Shown here piece after piece: positions 9,739 to 21,784 of a DNA stretch of 64,000 nt. Numbering within the stretch: position 1 is the stretch's first letter; each line of letters opens with the position of its first letter. The position numbers were made by a program, and so were the translations under genes. The notes beneath the pieces were generated by a model. The model ran no database searches. It was not told where the DNA came from and was given only the letters and a program-made list of their open reading frames with translations. The DNA is from Prorocentrum cordatum (lineage: Eukaryota > Sar > Dinophyceae > Prorocentrales > Prorocentraceae), in the NCBI GenBank assembly GCA_963575745.1, contig CAUYUJ010000754.1, positions 25,001 through 89,000 on the forward strand, in the 5' to 3' direction.

Positions 9739-9961
9739 CTCCTCCTCCTCCTCCTCCTCCTCCTCCTCCTCCCTCCTCCTCCTGCTGCTCCTGCTCCTCC
9801 TCCTCCTCATCCTCCTCCTCCTCCTCCTCCGCCTCCGCCTCCTCCTCCTCCTCGTCCTCCTCCTCCTCCTCCTCCTCCTCATCCTCCTCATCCTCCTCCT
9901 CCTCCTCATCCTCCTCATCCTCCTCATCCTCCTCCTCATCCTCCTCCTCCTCCTCCTCCTC
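9739..9961 (+). repeat. (TCC)n array, 3' flank of the retrotransposon
   Basis: TCC triplets with GCC/ATC interruptions. The same repeat on the same strand precedes the element at 1-870. A GC-rich spacer of ~155 bp with no recognisable feature follows. Confidence 0.95.
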
Positions 9962-10120
9962 GTGCTACTCCCGCCCGAACAACACCCATGGGAGGGGCGG
10001 GGCGGCCGCGTTTTTTAGCCGCACACGGGGGCGCCGTCCAGGGCCGCCCGTACGGCTCCCGCTTCGCGGGCCGCGAGCAGTCGAGGCCCGAGTCCGTGCC
10101 TGGGCGTCCTGGGGGAGGAG

Positions 10121-12420
10121 GAACGGAATGGAATGGAATGGAACGGAACGGAATGGAACGGAACGGAACGGAACGGCATGGCATGGCATGGCACGGCACG
10201 GCACGGCACGGCATGGCATGGCATGATACGGCACAGCACGGAACGGAACGGAGTGGAGTGGAATGGAATGGAATGGAATATAATGGCTTGGAATGGAATG
10301 GAATGGAATGGAATGGAATGGAATGGAATGGAATGGACTGGACTGGACTGGACTGGACTGGACTGGACTGGACTGGACTGGAATAGAATAGAATAGAATA
10401 GAATAGACTAGACTAGGCTAGACTAGACTAGACTAGACTAGACTAGACTAGACTAGACTAGACTAGGCTAGGCTAGGCTAGGCTAGACTAGACTAGACTA
10501 GACTAGACTAGACTAGACTAGACTAGACTAGACTAGACTAGACTAGACTAGAATAGACTAGACTAGACTAGAACAGACAAGGCTAGGCTAGGCTAGGCTA
10601 GGCTAGGCTAGGCTAGGCTAGGCTAGGCTAGGCTAGGCTAGGCTAGGCTAAACTAGACTAGACTAGACTAGACTAGACTAGACTAGACTAGACTAGACTA
10701 GACTAGACTAGACTAGACTAGACTAGACTAGACTAGACTAGAATAGAATATAATTGAATAGAAAAGAATAGAATACAATAGAATATAATATAATAGAATA
10801 TAATAGAAAAGAATAGAATAGAGTAGAACAGAGTGGAATAGAATAGAATGGAATATAATATAATGGAATATAATAGAATAGAATAGAATAAAATAGAATA
10901 GGATATAATAAAATATAATAGAATATAATAGAATACACTATAATAGAATAGAACAGGATATAATAGAATATAATATAATGAAATGGAATGGCATGGAATA
11001 GAATAGAATAGAATACAATAGAATATAATAGAATATAATATAATATAATAGAATAGAATAGAATAGAATAGAATAGAATAGCATAGAATAGAATAGAATA
11101 TAATCGGGTAGTATAGAATAGAATAGAATAGAATAGAATAGAATATACTAGACTAGACTAGAATAGAATCGAATATAATAGAATATAATAGAATATAATA
11201 GAATAGCATAGGAGAAAGAGAAGAGAAGAGAAGAGAAGAGCAGAGAAGAACATAGTATATAATAGCATAGCATAGCATAACATAGAATATAATATCATAT
11301 GAGACAGAAGAATACAAGAGGGTAGGAAAGGATAGGATAGGATAGGATGGGATAGGGTAGGATACGATATACTATAATGACATGGAATAGAATATCGTCG
11401 AATAGAATAGAACATCAAATTACATAACAGAGCATGACAGAACAGAGGAGGATAGGATAAGATAGGAAAGGATAGGATAGGATAGGATACAATGTAATAT
11501 AACAGAATAGAATCGAACATAATAGAATAGAATAGAATAGAATAGAATAGAATAGAATAGAGCATAATAGAACAGGGTAGAACAGGATAGGATTGAATAT
11601 AATAGAATAGAATAGAATAGAATAGAATAGAATAGAAAAGAATATAATAGGATAGGATAGAATAGAATAGAAAAGAATAGGATAGACTAGAATATAACAG
11701 AATATAATAGAATAGAATAGAATAGAATACTATAAAATTGAATATAATAGAAGACAATTGAATATAATAGCATAGAATAGAAGATCCTAGTATATCATAG
11801 CATAGCATAGCATAGCATAACATAGAATATAATAGAATATAATAAATAGAATAAAATGGAATATGATAGAATGGAATAGGATAGAATGGAATGGGGTATA
11901 ATAGAATATAATATAATAGAATAGAATAGAATAGAATAGAATAGAATAGAATAGAATAGAATAGAATACACTAGGCTGGACTAGACTAGACTAGACTAGC
12001 CTAGAATAGAATAGAGTAGAACAGAACAGAACAGAACAGAACAGAACAGGATAGGATAGGATAGGATAGGATAGGATAGGATATAATAGAATAGAATAGA
12101 ATTAGAATGTAATAGAATAGAATATAATAAAAAATAATAGAACATAACATAACAGAACAGAACGAAACAGAACAGAACAGAACAAAATATAATAGAATAG
12201 AATAGAATAGAATAGAATATAATAGAATAGAATATAATAGAATAGTACTGAATCGAATGGAACGGAACGGAATGGAACGGACGAACGGAACGGAACAGAA
12301 CGGAACGGAACGGACCGGAATGGAATGGAATGGAATGGAATGGAATGGGATGGGATGCAATGGAATGCAATGGAATGCACTGGAATGCAATGGAATGCAA
12401 TGTAACGCCATGGAATGCAA
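10121..12420 (+). repeat. Pentanucleotide satellite: GGAAT, GGCAC, GGACT, GACTA, GAATA
   Basis: About 2.3 kb of 5-bp units whose sequence drifts along the array: GGAAT/GGAAC/GGCAT to ~10345, GGACT to ~10380, GACTA with GGCTA patches to ~10740, GAATA and relatives to ~11990, GAACA/GGATA to ~12250, and back to GGAAC/GGAAT/GCAAT by 12420. Open frames on either strand (YSIPFHSI type) are repeat artefacts. The GGAAT word resembles the animal satellite II/III word, presumably by convergence. Confidence 0.97.
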
Positions 12421-12489
12421 TGGGCCACTTCGCGCTGCGAAATCCAAACCTGAAACGAGCGAGGCGGATGGCTTGGCCCGGCTGGCCGC

Positions 12490-12705
12490 AGGAGGAGGAA
12501 GAGGAGGAGGAGGAGGAGGAGAAGGAGAAGGAGGAGGAGGAGGACGACGAGGAGGAGGAGGAGAAGAAGGGGAGGAGGAGGGGGAGGAGGAGGAGGAGGA
12601 GGAGGAGGAGGAGGAGGAGGAGGAGGCGGAGGAGGATGAGGACCAAGAAGAGGAAGAGGAGGGGGAGGGGGAGGGGGAGAGGGAGGGGGAGGAGGTGGAG
12701 GAACT
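12490..12705 (+). repeat. (GGA)n array
   Basis: Purine-rich GGA/GAA triplets on the top strand, opposite in sense to the TCC arrays at 9739-9961 and 12970-13098. ~265 bp of non-repetitive sequence with no recognised gene follows. Confidence 0.95.
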
Positions 12706-12969
12706 TGAATTGCCAGCGTAAGGGGTGAAAGGAAAAAGCATGGTGGCAATGGCAACATGAGATATAGCAGAACGCAACTGTTTCCGTTCAGTATCATACA
12801 TGCCGCGTGCACGCTGTAAGCCAGAACGGAAGCGGGCGCGCACGCGTGCTCATATTCGAGTCGGGGCTATCGGGCAACAGAGAATGTTCCTTCACAGCAT
12901 TTCGGCCACAACGGACCACCCGCAACGAGGTACCAGAGCATTCGCCGAGAGGCCTGCGCAATGGACGCC

Positions 12970-13098
12970 CTCCTCCTCCTCCTCCTCCTCCTCCTCCTCC
13001 TCCTCCTCCTCCCTCCTCCTCCTCCTCCTCCTCCTCCTCCTCCTCCTCCTCCTCCTCCTCCTCCTCCTCCTCCTCCTCCTCCTCCTCCTCCTCCTCCT
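12970..13098 (+). repeat. (TCC)n array, nearly uninterrupted
   Basis: About 43 TCC triplets with one interruption near 13011. It is the inverted counterpart of the GGA array 270 bp upstream. Confidence 0.97.
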
Positions 13099-13223
13099 AG
13101 CGCCAGCTGGCACGAACGCGGAGCCCGTGGCCAGCCAGCGCCAGGGGCGCCGCCGGGGCGCCGCCGCCCTCTCGCCCTCCCCCTCCCGACCCAACCCGCC
13201 TCCCAGGCACCCAGCCCGACGCC

Positions 13224-14336
13224 ATGGAGGCCGCTGCCGAGCACTGGTTGCGCCCGCGGCGCCGCCCGCCGCGCCCCGCGGCCGCTCGCAGGGCCCAGTA
13301 CCTCCGGGCGGAGGCGCGGGTCGCGGAGAACCTGCTGCGCTGCTTCGGGGAGCTGGCGCAGCACCGAGGCAGACAGCCCACGCGGCTGGCCACGACCTTG
13401 GTGAAGGCGCTGGCCGAGCGCGCGGCGCGGACCCAGCCGGCGACGGCCCTGGCGAGCGCGAGCCGCCGTCCGAGGCGCACGCGGAGGCGCTGGCCCAAGA
13501 AGCGCTGGCGGCCGCCCGCGCGCCAAGACCAGGGCACGACTTGCTGGAACGGCTAAGGCGGGAGGCTCGCGCCGAGCGGCAGACGGAGGCCGCGCGCGGC
13601 GCGGACGGCACGGCGGGGGCTGAGCTCAGGCCCGAGGCGCTGGCCGAGCAGCAGGCCGCGACTGCCGAGGCGCTGGCGGCCGCTCGCGCCGCGGGGCTTG
13701 AGCAGCACTGGAGACCGAGCGGCTGGCGGAGGCAGCGCAGGGCGCCGAGGCCGAAGCCTCGCGCCCGACGGAGGCGGAGCACAAGGCCGCCGAGGCCGCG
13801 CCCTCGGGAGCCTGCTACGAGCGGCCAGCGCCGCGGAGCGGGCCAGGCCAGAAGACGACGCGGTGGCGACCCGAGCCCACGCCTCGGGCGGAGCGGCCAG
13901 GGACGCCAGCGGCGGACAAGAGCCGACCTACCAGGAGCTGCACTCCAAGGGCCAGCTGGCGAGGCTCCAGGCCGCCGAGCAGCGGGCCGCAGGGCGGCGC
14001 CGCCCAGCAGCACCGCTGGCCAAGGTGCGCGCCCCCCGGGCCCGAGCGCCGCCGACCGCCGACAGCGAGGAGGCGCCCGCGCGCGGTGGGCCGAAGGCCG
14101 AGCGACTGGCTGACGCGCGGCGCCGCGCCGCAGACGCCCGCGCGCAGCTGGCCACGGCGCAAGCGGACGCCTTCGCAACGGAGACCGCGGCGCGGACGGC
14201 GCAGGACGCGCTGCTGCGGGCGGCGGCCGCGCGCCAGGGGGCAGCTGAGGCCGCGACTGAGGCCGAGCTCGACACGGGAGCGGGGACACAGGACGAGAGG
14301 GCGGGCGAGGAGAAGGACGGAGCGGGCGCCGCCTAG
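13224..14336 (+). pseudogene. GC-rich coiled-coil coding relic, frame switches
   Basis: Not recognised as a family. Protein-like sequence moves between frames: from ATG 13224 (frame 3) MEAAAEHWLRP and LRAEARVAENLLRCFGELAQ to ~13460; frame 2 with EAHAEALAQEALAAAR and LRPEALAEQQAATAEALAAA to ~13705; frame 1 with ETERLAEAAQGAEAEA to ~13830; frame 3 with QELHSKGQLARLQAAEQ and ERLADARRRAADARAQLATA to the TAG at 14334-14336. All segments are Ala/Glu/Arg-rich helical coiled coil. I read this as one gene or exon broken by at least three indels, or as exons with unseen introns. High GC keeps all six frames open, including 566 codons on the minus strand, so frame choice rests on amphipathic spacing only. 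Confidence 0.4.
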
Positions 14337-14930
14337 AGCAGCAAGACCTGGGGAGCCCGTCGAGAAAGCGGGCACACCCAGGGGAGTGGCCAGAGGCCGA
14401 GCGCACCGCCAGCGGCGCCCGAGCGCGACCGCCCAATACCCTGGACGGGAGCCCCTTGAGAATGGGGGCATACCTGGGGGAGGGGCAAGCGCTGCGGGCG
14501 TGCTGGTCACTCCCTGCCGTGCTGGACCCCATCCCACGATCCTCCATACTGACCTCCTTCCTCTGACCCTCCTCCGGTCTACCATCCCCCATCGTTCTTC
14601 CCCCGCTAAGACACAGTGACCATCGCTCCCCTTCCCCACCTCCCCATGCTCTCCCTATCCCTCTCTTTATGTCTCTGTCTCTCTCTCACTCTCTCTCCTA
14701 CCATCTCCTCCCCGGCCCTCGAGTCCCTCCCTCCTGCCCTCCCTCCTTCATGCCCCCCCCGTTTGCCACGCTAGCCGAGAGCCACCTCCTCCAGCCTGGA
14801 AGCAGGGGGTTGTGAAGAGAAGCTGATCTCCTATGGCTGGGTCTACCTCGAAGCGGATGTGGACGTCCCACGCGTGCGCCTCTCGCGAAGAAGGGGCGCA
14901 CCAGGGGCACGAATTCGAATCATGCACGGC
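14337..14930. other. Spacer with pyrimidine-rich tract
   Basis: GC-rich sequence to ~14500, then a CT-rich stretch (14550-14760) with CTCTCT runs. No gene, RNA or mobile element recognised. Confidence 0.6.
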
Positions 14931-15037
14931 GGCGACGACGGCCGCGACGACGGAAACGTAAGAGGAACGACGCCGACGAAGCTAATGACGCCAACGACGC
15001 CGACAACGCCTACGACGCCGACGATGACGATGACAAA

Positions 15038-15070
<33 letters not shown>

Positions 15071-15310
15071 AAAGACGACCACGTCGACGACGACGAAGAC
15101 GACGCCTACGACACCGACGACGACGACAAAGACGACGACGACGACAAAGACAACGACAAAGACGACGACAAAGGCGACGACAAAGACGACGACGACAAAG
15201 GCGACAAAGACAACGACAAAGACGGCAAAGACGACGACAAAGACGGCGACGAAGACGACGACGAAGACGACAGACGACGAGCGACGACGGACGAAAGAAA
15301 AGACGACGGA
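14930..15310 (+). repeat. (GAC)n / AAAGAC array
   Basis: GACGAC triplets with AAAGAC interruptions. It is the triplet family also seen at 29650-29720, 31285-31320, 44055-44093 and 45150-45225, and as GTC at 21292-21360. Confidence 0.93.
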
Positions 15311-15439
15311 CGGTCGAACACCGAGGACGACGACGATGTCCACGACGATCGTGGTAATGATTATGGCTGACAGCTGCAGCAGTGACGGATGGAGGTGGAA
15401 AAGAGAGATAGAGAGAGCAAAAAAAAGACCGTCATTATC

Positions 15440-15450
15440 ACAATGACCAG

Positions 15451-15511
<61 letters not shown>

Positions 15512-15642
15512 AGCATCATCATTATCACCACCACCACCATCAGCATCATCGTGATCACCAGTATCAGTATCATGATCATAAGCATCATCAGCATCATCGT
15601 CGAAGTCATCATCAGCATAATAATAATAATAATAATAATAAT

Positions 15643-15675
<33 letters not shown>

Positions 15676-15733
15676 CATCATCATCAGCATCAGCATCAGC
15701 ATCAGCATCAGCATCAGCATCAGCATAATCATT

Positions 15734-15798
<65 letters not shown>

Positions 15799-15953
15799 TA
15801 TCAGCATCTCATCAGCATCACCATCATCATCAACATCATCATCATTATCATCATCAGCATCATCACCATCAGGATCATCATCGTCAGCAGCATCATCAGC
15901 AGGATCATCATCATCAGCAGCATCACCTCAATCATCCGAATCATCATGATACG

Positions 15954-16008
<55 letters not shown>

Positions 16009-16141
16009 GTCATCATCATCATCATCTTCATCATCTACATCATCTTCATATTCGTCGTTGTCGTCATCACCAGCCGCAGCATCATCGCAATCATCCTCAT
16101 CATCCTCACAATCATCAGCAGCATCATTATCCTCATCAGCC

Positions 16142-16175
<34 letters not shown>

Positions 16176-16235
16176 GATCATCTGCATCAGCATCATTAGC
16201 ATCATCATCATCAGCATCAGCATCGTCAGCACCAC

Positions 16236-16269
<34 letters not shown>

Positions 16270-16270
16270 G

Positions 16271-16343
<73 letters not shown>

Positions 16344-17043
16344 TATCAGCATGATCATCAGTATCATCATCCTCATCATCAGCGTCATCATAATCATCAA
16401 GAGCAGCAGCAGTAGCAGTAGCATCATCATCAGCGTCGCCGTGGTCGTCGTCATCATCATCATCATCGTCATCACCGAAATAATCATCATCAGCAGCAAC
16501 AGCAGCATCGGCATCATCATCGTCATCGTCATTGTCAGCATCTGCATCAGCATCAGCAACAACGGCATCATCATCAACACCAGCAGCAGCATCAGCATCA
16601 TCGTCATCATCATCATCATCATCATCATCTTCATCATCATAATCATTGCCGGCACTATCATCAGCAGCCGCAGCACCATCAGCATCAACATTATCATCAT
16701 CATTACTCTCATCATCGTTGACGTCGTCCTCCTCAGTATGATCCGCCTCATCATCCTCAGCCTCACCCTCATCCTCAACATCATCAAAATTGCATTACCA
16801 TCAGTGCATCATCAGCAGCAACATCATCGCCACTACCACAACCACCACCATCATCATCAACAATAACAGCACAAACATCACCACCATCACCATCACCATC
16901 ACCAGCATCATCATCAGCATCATCATCACCATCATCGGTATCATCATCAGTAGCATAATCCTCAGCAGCATCATCATCCTCATCATCCGAATCATCATCA
17001 TCATCACCATCATCATCCTCAGCATCACCAACAACCACAACAA

Positions 17044-17082
<39 letters not shown>

Positions 17083-17140
17083 ACTCATCATCATACTCAT
17101 CATCAGCATCATCAGCATCATCATCAAGCCCTGCGAGGTG
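15440..17140 (+). repeat. (ATC)n array, ~1.7 kb, interspersed with AGC
   Basis: ATC/TCA triplets with CAGCAT, AAT and GTC variants; (AAT)n near 15620. Open frames of Ile, Ser, His or Met/Asp runs here are repeat artefacts. Confidence 0.97.
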
Positions 17141-17145
17141 GCAGC

Positions 17146-18363
17146 CCACTACACGTCGCGCGGCGGAGTCTGCCGCGATCGGGTCGACAGCGGCGCGGCC
17201 GGCTGCGCGGCACCAGGCCCAGCTGACATGCGAAGCAGCCCTGGTCAAGCTTCGCGGCCAGGGGTGGGGGCCTGGCTCATGGTAGGACCGCGAAGCTGCC
17301 GCCCGCCCCGCCCTCCGCCTGGCCGTGCTTGGCCAAAGGGTTCCTGGAGAGGCGAGACGGCGGCACAACGCGGCTGGCACGCCGCCCACGCCCCACGGTG
17401 CGGCTTCGCCACGGCCACGAAGCAGGAACTGGCTGCGGCGGCGGAGAAGCCGCGCCTCGGAGCCCCCCCTCGGCCAGGGCCCGCGGCTCAGCCTACCTCT
17501 GGTCCGCGCGGGCGGTGCGGAGGACTGGGACTCCGACCACGGGACCCAAGCGTGCCGCCCTTCCCGACCCAGCCGCCCGCGGAGTTCGAACCTGGTGGGG
17601 CGTCGCGCGCGGGAGGCCCACGCGACAGCCGAGGCGGCCCTCCGAACGCTGCAAGTGGAGGCGACGACCTCCTTTGGGGGCGCTGCAGGCGGGCTGGCGA
17701 TCGCGGCGGCGACGTCGAGGGAGGCGCCCCTCGAGCCGCCGCGCCGCGGATCGTGCTCCACGAAGCGATGAGGGAGCTCAACGGTGCGCGGGCGGCCCCC
17801 ATCCAGCAGCTGGAGGCGCAGGCATTCGACGGGATGCTGGCAGCGGCCCTGCTGCCGAAGGCGACGACGGCCGTGGCGCTGGGGGCGACGAGCTCCGATG
17901 CGCTAGATGGGTTTTGCACAGGGCGGCCGTTGGGCGGATCACGGAGCAAGACGGCCTGGAGGCCGAGTTCATGGAGGCTACCGGAAGAAAAAGAAACAGC
18001 GGAAGCGGAGGCGGCGGAGGCAGAGGGCGCGGCACGACAAGCCCGCGCGCCCCCGTGGGTCAGCTTAGCTGGGGTTCGAGCTCGCCTCCATCGTGGCCTC
18101 GATCACGCTGGTCCGCGCTGGCCCTGCCTTCGAAGTGCAAGGTGGGGAGGCCGCCGTTCTGTTTCGAACCCGATGGTGCGCAGAAGGAGCCAGATGGGGA
18201 CACCATCCCTGGCCACTACCGGATGCAAGCCGAAGGCGGCCAGCCTCACGGCGCCGCGCGGCAACAGGATGAGATGGCCAAAATGGAGCAGCTTCCCGAC
18301 GGCGAAGACGCCTTCATCTTCTTCATGTTGGACGGCCCCGGGGGGCACGAGGACGCGCGCTGA
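17146..18363 (+). pseudogene. GC-rich coding-like island, unrecognised
   Basis: The DNA between two ATC arrays is GC-rich and reads as plausible protein in pieces: frame 3 REAHATAEAALRTLQVEA (17610-17740), frame 2 LHEAMRELNGARAAPIQQLE with GATSSDALDGF (17758-17915), frame 1 ITEQDGLEAEFMEATGRK (17939-18000), frame 3 FELASIVASITLVRAG (18078-18120), and frame 1 to a TGA at 18361-18363 with DEMAKMEQLPDGEDAF. The order and strand are consistent, as in one gene broken by indels or introns, but no domain is recognisable. Like the 13.2-14.3 kb island it is Ala-rich. All frames are open for long stretches, so this is weak. Confidence 0.3.
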
Positions 18364-18690
18364 GGCGCAGCGTTGGGGACCCATCGCCGCGGGCGCGGGC
18401 GAGGGCGAAACGTGCGCCCCCCCCCCTTCCGCGGCTTGCGGAACGAAACCCAAGGGGGAGGGTCCCCGGGGGGGCGCGATCGTGACACGGTGATGTGGCT
18501 GCCGAGGCTTCCAGCAGCATGGCATCCGAGCGAGTCGAGCCGCAGGTGCTTTGCCAACGCCCGATGCAAAGGCCCGCCGTTCTCGGTTTCGGCGGGGCGT
18601 CCGCGAAGAGATCCGCATTCCGCCCCTCGTCCACCCCCCTTTCCGTCGACGCTGGAACGACGCCGTTACCCTTGCCGAAATTCGGTATCG
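18364..18690. other. GC-rich spacer
   Basis: Contains C- and G-runs (18417-18428, 18465-18475). No gene recognised. Confidence 0.5.
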
Positions 18691-18699
18691 CCAACGGTT

Positions 18700-19150
18700 T
18701 CCATCATCATCGCCGCCACCACAATCATCCCATCATCATCAGCCGAACCACCATCATCAGCACCATCATCAGCATCATCATCCTCATAATCATAATCTTC
18801 AACATCAAGAGCCGCATCAACAACAGTATCATCATAATCGTCATCACTTGTATCATCGCCATGATCATCCGCGTCATCACTATCAGCCTTAACATCATCA
18901 TATGTCTCATCAAAATCGTCATCATTGCTGTCGCCATCGCCATAACTGTTAGCATAACCATCTTCACCGCCAGCATACTCATCACCATCGCCATCAGCAT
19001 CATCAGCGACAATTGCAGTTACAACACCAGCATCAACACCATAATCACCAGCACCAGCACCATCGTGGTCGTCTGCATCATCAGAATCGCCTTGACAACC
19101 ACCATCACAAACATAATCAACATTACCAGCATAATCGCCACGATCATCCC
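18700..19150 (+). repeat. Degenerate (ATC)n array
   Basis: ATCATC with CATAAT, GTC and ACC variants, more diverged than the other ATC arrays. Confidence 0.9.
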
Positions 19151-19157
19151 CAGCGTC

Positions 19158-19352
19158 GTTTCGTTTCTTCCGGGCCTGCAGTGCCTGGGAAAGGCCGCTC
19201 CTGTCTCACTCGCAGGAGTTGCGGCACGCGGCGGAGTGCAACAACACTCGCCGCAATGCACTCCGAAGTCCATTGTGGTGTTGCACACCACTGTGGTCGG
19301 CTCCCCGCCTGTGCCCACGGAGACGCCGATGGTTTTTCGACACCCACCAGCC
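19158..19352 (+). repeat. ~195-bp direct repeat, copy 1
   Basis: Shares long stretches with 20593-20785: TGCGGCACRCGGCGG-type and ACTGTGGTCGGCTCCCCGCC-type segments, ending in TTCGACACCCAC. One shared frame reads VVGSPPVPT in both, but it is broken, so coding is doubtful. The two copies bracket the 15-bp minisatellite. Confidence 0.8.
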
Positions 19353-19620
19353 AAAATCATCATCGTCCTGCACCTGACCCGTTTTTTTTTGGCAACGGCG
19401 GTGCAGCGGTTCACGTTCACGCTCGCGTTCACATCCCCATGCATTTTCCCTTTGGGCTCCAGGTGTCCCTCGCACGCTGGCGGCATCGGCGCCAAACGGT
19501 CTATGAGCTCGGCCTACCCATCGAGCGCCTCTACGTTATTCCCCCCATCGGTTTGTGTGCGGTGTTCAACCTCGGCCCCGCTCGTGGCGGCCCCCACTTG
19601 CAGCACCCGGCGGCCCGCTA
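19353..19620. other. Spacer between direct repeat and minisatellite
   Basis: Low-copy sequence with an 8-T run at 19382 and an ACGTTCACGCTCGCGTTCAC segment. No gene recognised. Confidence 0.5.
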
Positions 19621-20470
19621 CAGGCGGTGGCTCCGACCGTAGCAACTCCCACGGCGGTGGGTCCTACGGCGACGCCTCCCACGGCGGCGGCCCCCACGGC
19701 TGTTCCCACGGCGGCGGCTCCCACGGAGGCGGCTCCCACGGAAGCGGCTCCCACGGAGGCGGTTCCCACGGCGGTTCCAACGGCGGCTCCTGGCGGTTTG
19801 ACGGAGGCGGTTTCCACGGCGGCGGTTCCAACGGCGGCTCACACGGCGGGCGTTCTCATGAGGGCGGCTCCCGCGGCGGCGGCTCCCACATGGGCGGTTC
19901 CCACGGCGGCGGCCCCCACGGCCCACGGCGGCTCCCACGCAGGCGGTTCCCACTGTAGCGGATCCCACGGACCCCACGGCGGCGGCTCCCACAGGGGCGG
20001 TTCCTCCGGAGGCGGGCCCCACCAGCCACCACCGCGGCTACCGCGGCGGCAACTCCCACGGTTTTGGTTCCTTCGACGGCGGATCCCACACGGAAGCGAC
20101 TCCCACGGCGGCAATTCCCACGGCGGGAGTTCCCACGGCGGCGGCTCCCACGGCTGCAACTCCCACGGCGGTTCCCACGACGGCGGCTCCCACGGCAGCG
20201 GCCCCCACGGCAGCTCCCAGGCGGCAGTTCCCACTGAGGCGGCCCCCCAGGCGGCGTTTCCCACGGCGGCGGCCCCCACGGCAGCTCCCACGGCGGCCCC
20301 CAAGGCGGCTCCAACGTAGGCGACTCCCACGGGGGTGGTTCCTACGCAGGCGGCTCCTCCTCGCAGCAGCATCCACGCAGGTGGCTCATACGCACCGAAG
20401 GGCGGTTCCTACTGCGGCGGCTTCCACAGGCGGCTCACACGCAGGCGACTCTCATGCGCGGCGGTTCCTG
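19621..20470 (+). repeat. 15-bp GC-rich minisatellite (CACGGCGGCGGCTCC type)
   Basis: Tandem 15-bp units repeated over ~850 bp with substitutions. Because 15 is a multiple of 3, all frames can stay open: one reads GGGSHG, another VPTAAAPT. No start, signal peptide or non-repeat domain supports a protein. Confidence 0.9.
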
Positions 20471-20592
20471 GCGAAGTGTACGACAACCAGAAGGCGCTCG
20501 ACCAGCGGAGGAGCGGCGGCTCCCTCAGGCGATGGCTCCCTCGCGGCGGTTCCCACCTTTGGGCGATAGCGTCCATGGGCCATGATCGCTTC

Positions 20593-20785
20593 GGTTCTTT
20601 CGTGCCTGAAGTACCTGAAGCAGGCCACCTCTGCCGCACTCGCAAGTGCTGCGGCACACGGCGGGGTGCAGCAACACTCGCCGTAGTGCACTGCGAGGTC
20701 CATGCTGGTGCTGCACACCACCGTGGTCGGCTCCCCGCCTGTGCCCACATCAACGTTGAGTATCCTTCGACACCCACGCGACCAT
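20593..20785 (+). repeat. ~195-bp direct repeat, copy 2
   Basis: Second copy of the block at 19158-19352. Copy 1 follows an ATC array and this copy precedes one. Confidence 0.8.
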
Positions 20786-20787
20786 AA

Positions 20788-21362
<575 letters not shown>

Positions 21363-21780
21363 ACGGACTATACGCCCCAACCGTTTATGATCCCAAAGCG
21401 TGCAATCCCACCTACTCCTCGGGGGTAAGTGGTTGTGCAGGTCTCGTGTTCCTTATTCCATTTCGGGCGGGGGTGATCACTGCTCCGAATGCAGAAACAC
21501 CCCCTCTCCCCCATCTACCTGCCCCTAACCAGGATCAGTGCCACACCCCCACCATCCCTGCCTTAAGTCTAAAATGCACGTTGCGACAGGATCTTGGATT
21601 TGCATTCTTGGTAGGAGGGGCCCTGGCACGTGCGGCGCACCTCGCGGGCGTCGCGCACCTGGCTGGCGCCTGCGTTGGTTCCCGATGATGCGGATAATTA
21701 GCGGCCCCTGCCTATGCTGAGATTCGGGTGCTACTTGCGTGGTGGGAGGGGAGTGGGAGTGAGCAAGACAGCCGTCCTTC
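21363..21780. other. Low-copy spacer
   Basis: About 420 bp without simple repeats. Contains a GGGGGTAAGTGG that could resemble a 5' splice site, but no exon structure is visible. Confidence 0.5.
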
Positions 21781-21784
21781 GAGG

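Noticed and set aside
10121-12843. Long Tyr/Ser/Ile/Leu frames on the minus strand
   Set aside because: Translation of GAATA/GGAAT pentamers.
12892-14592. 566-codon minus-strand open frame
   Set aside because: It is a high-GC shadow of the plus-strand coiled-coil-like frames and includes translated TCC repeats.
21425-21435. GGTAAGTGG as splice donor
   Set aside because: No supporting exon frame or acceptor could be identified.
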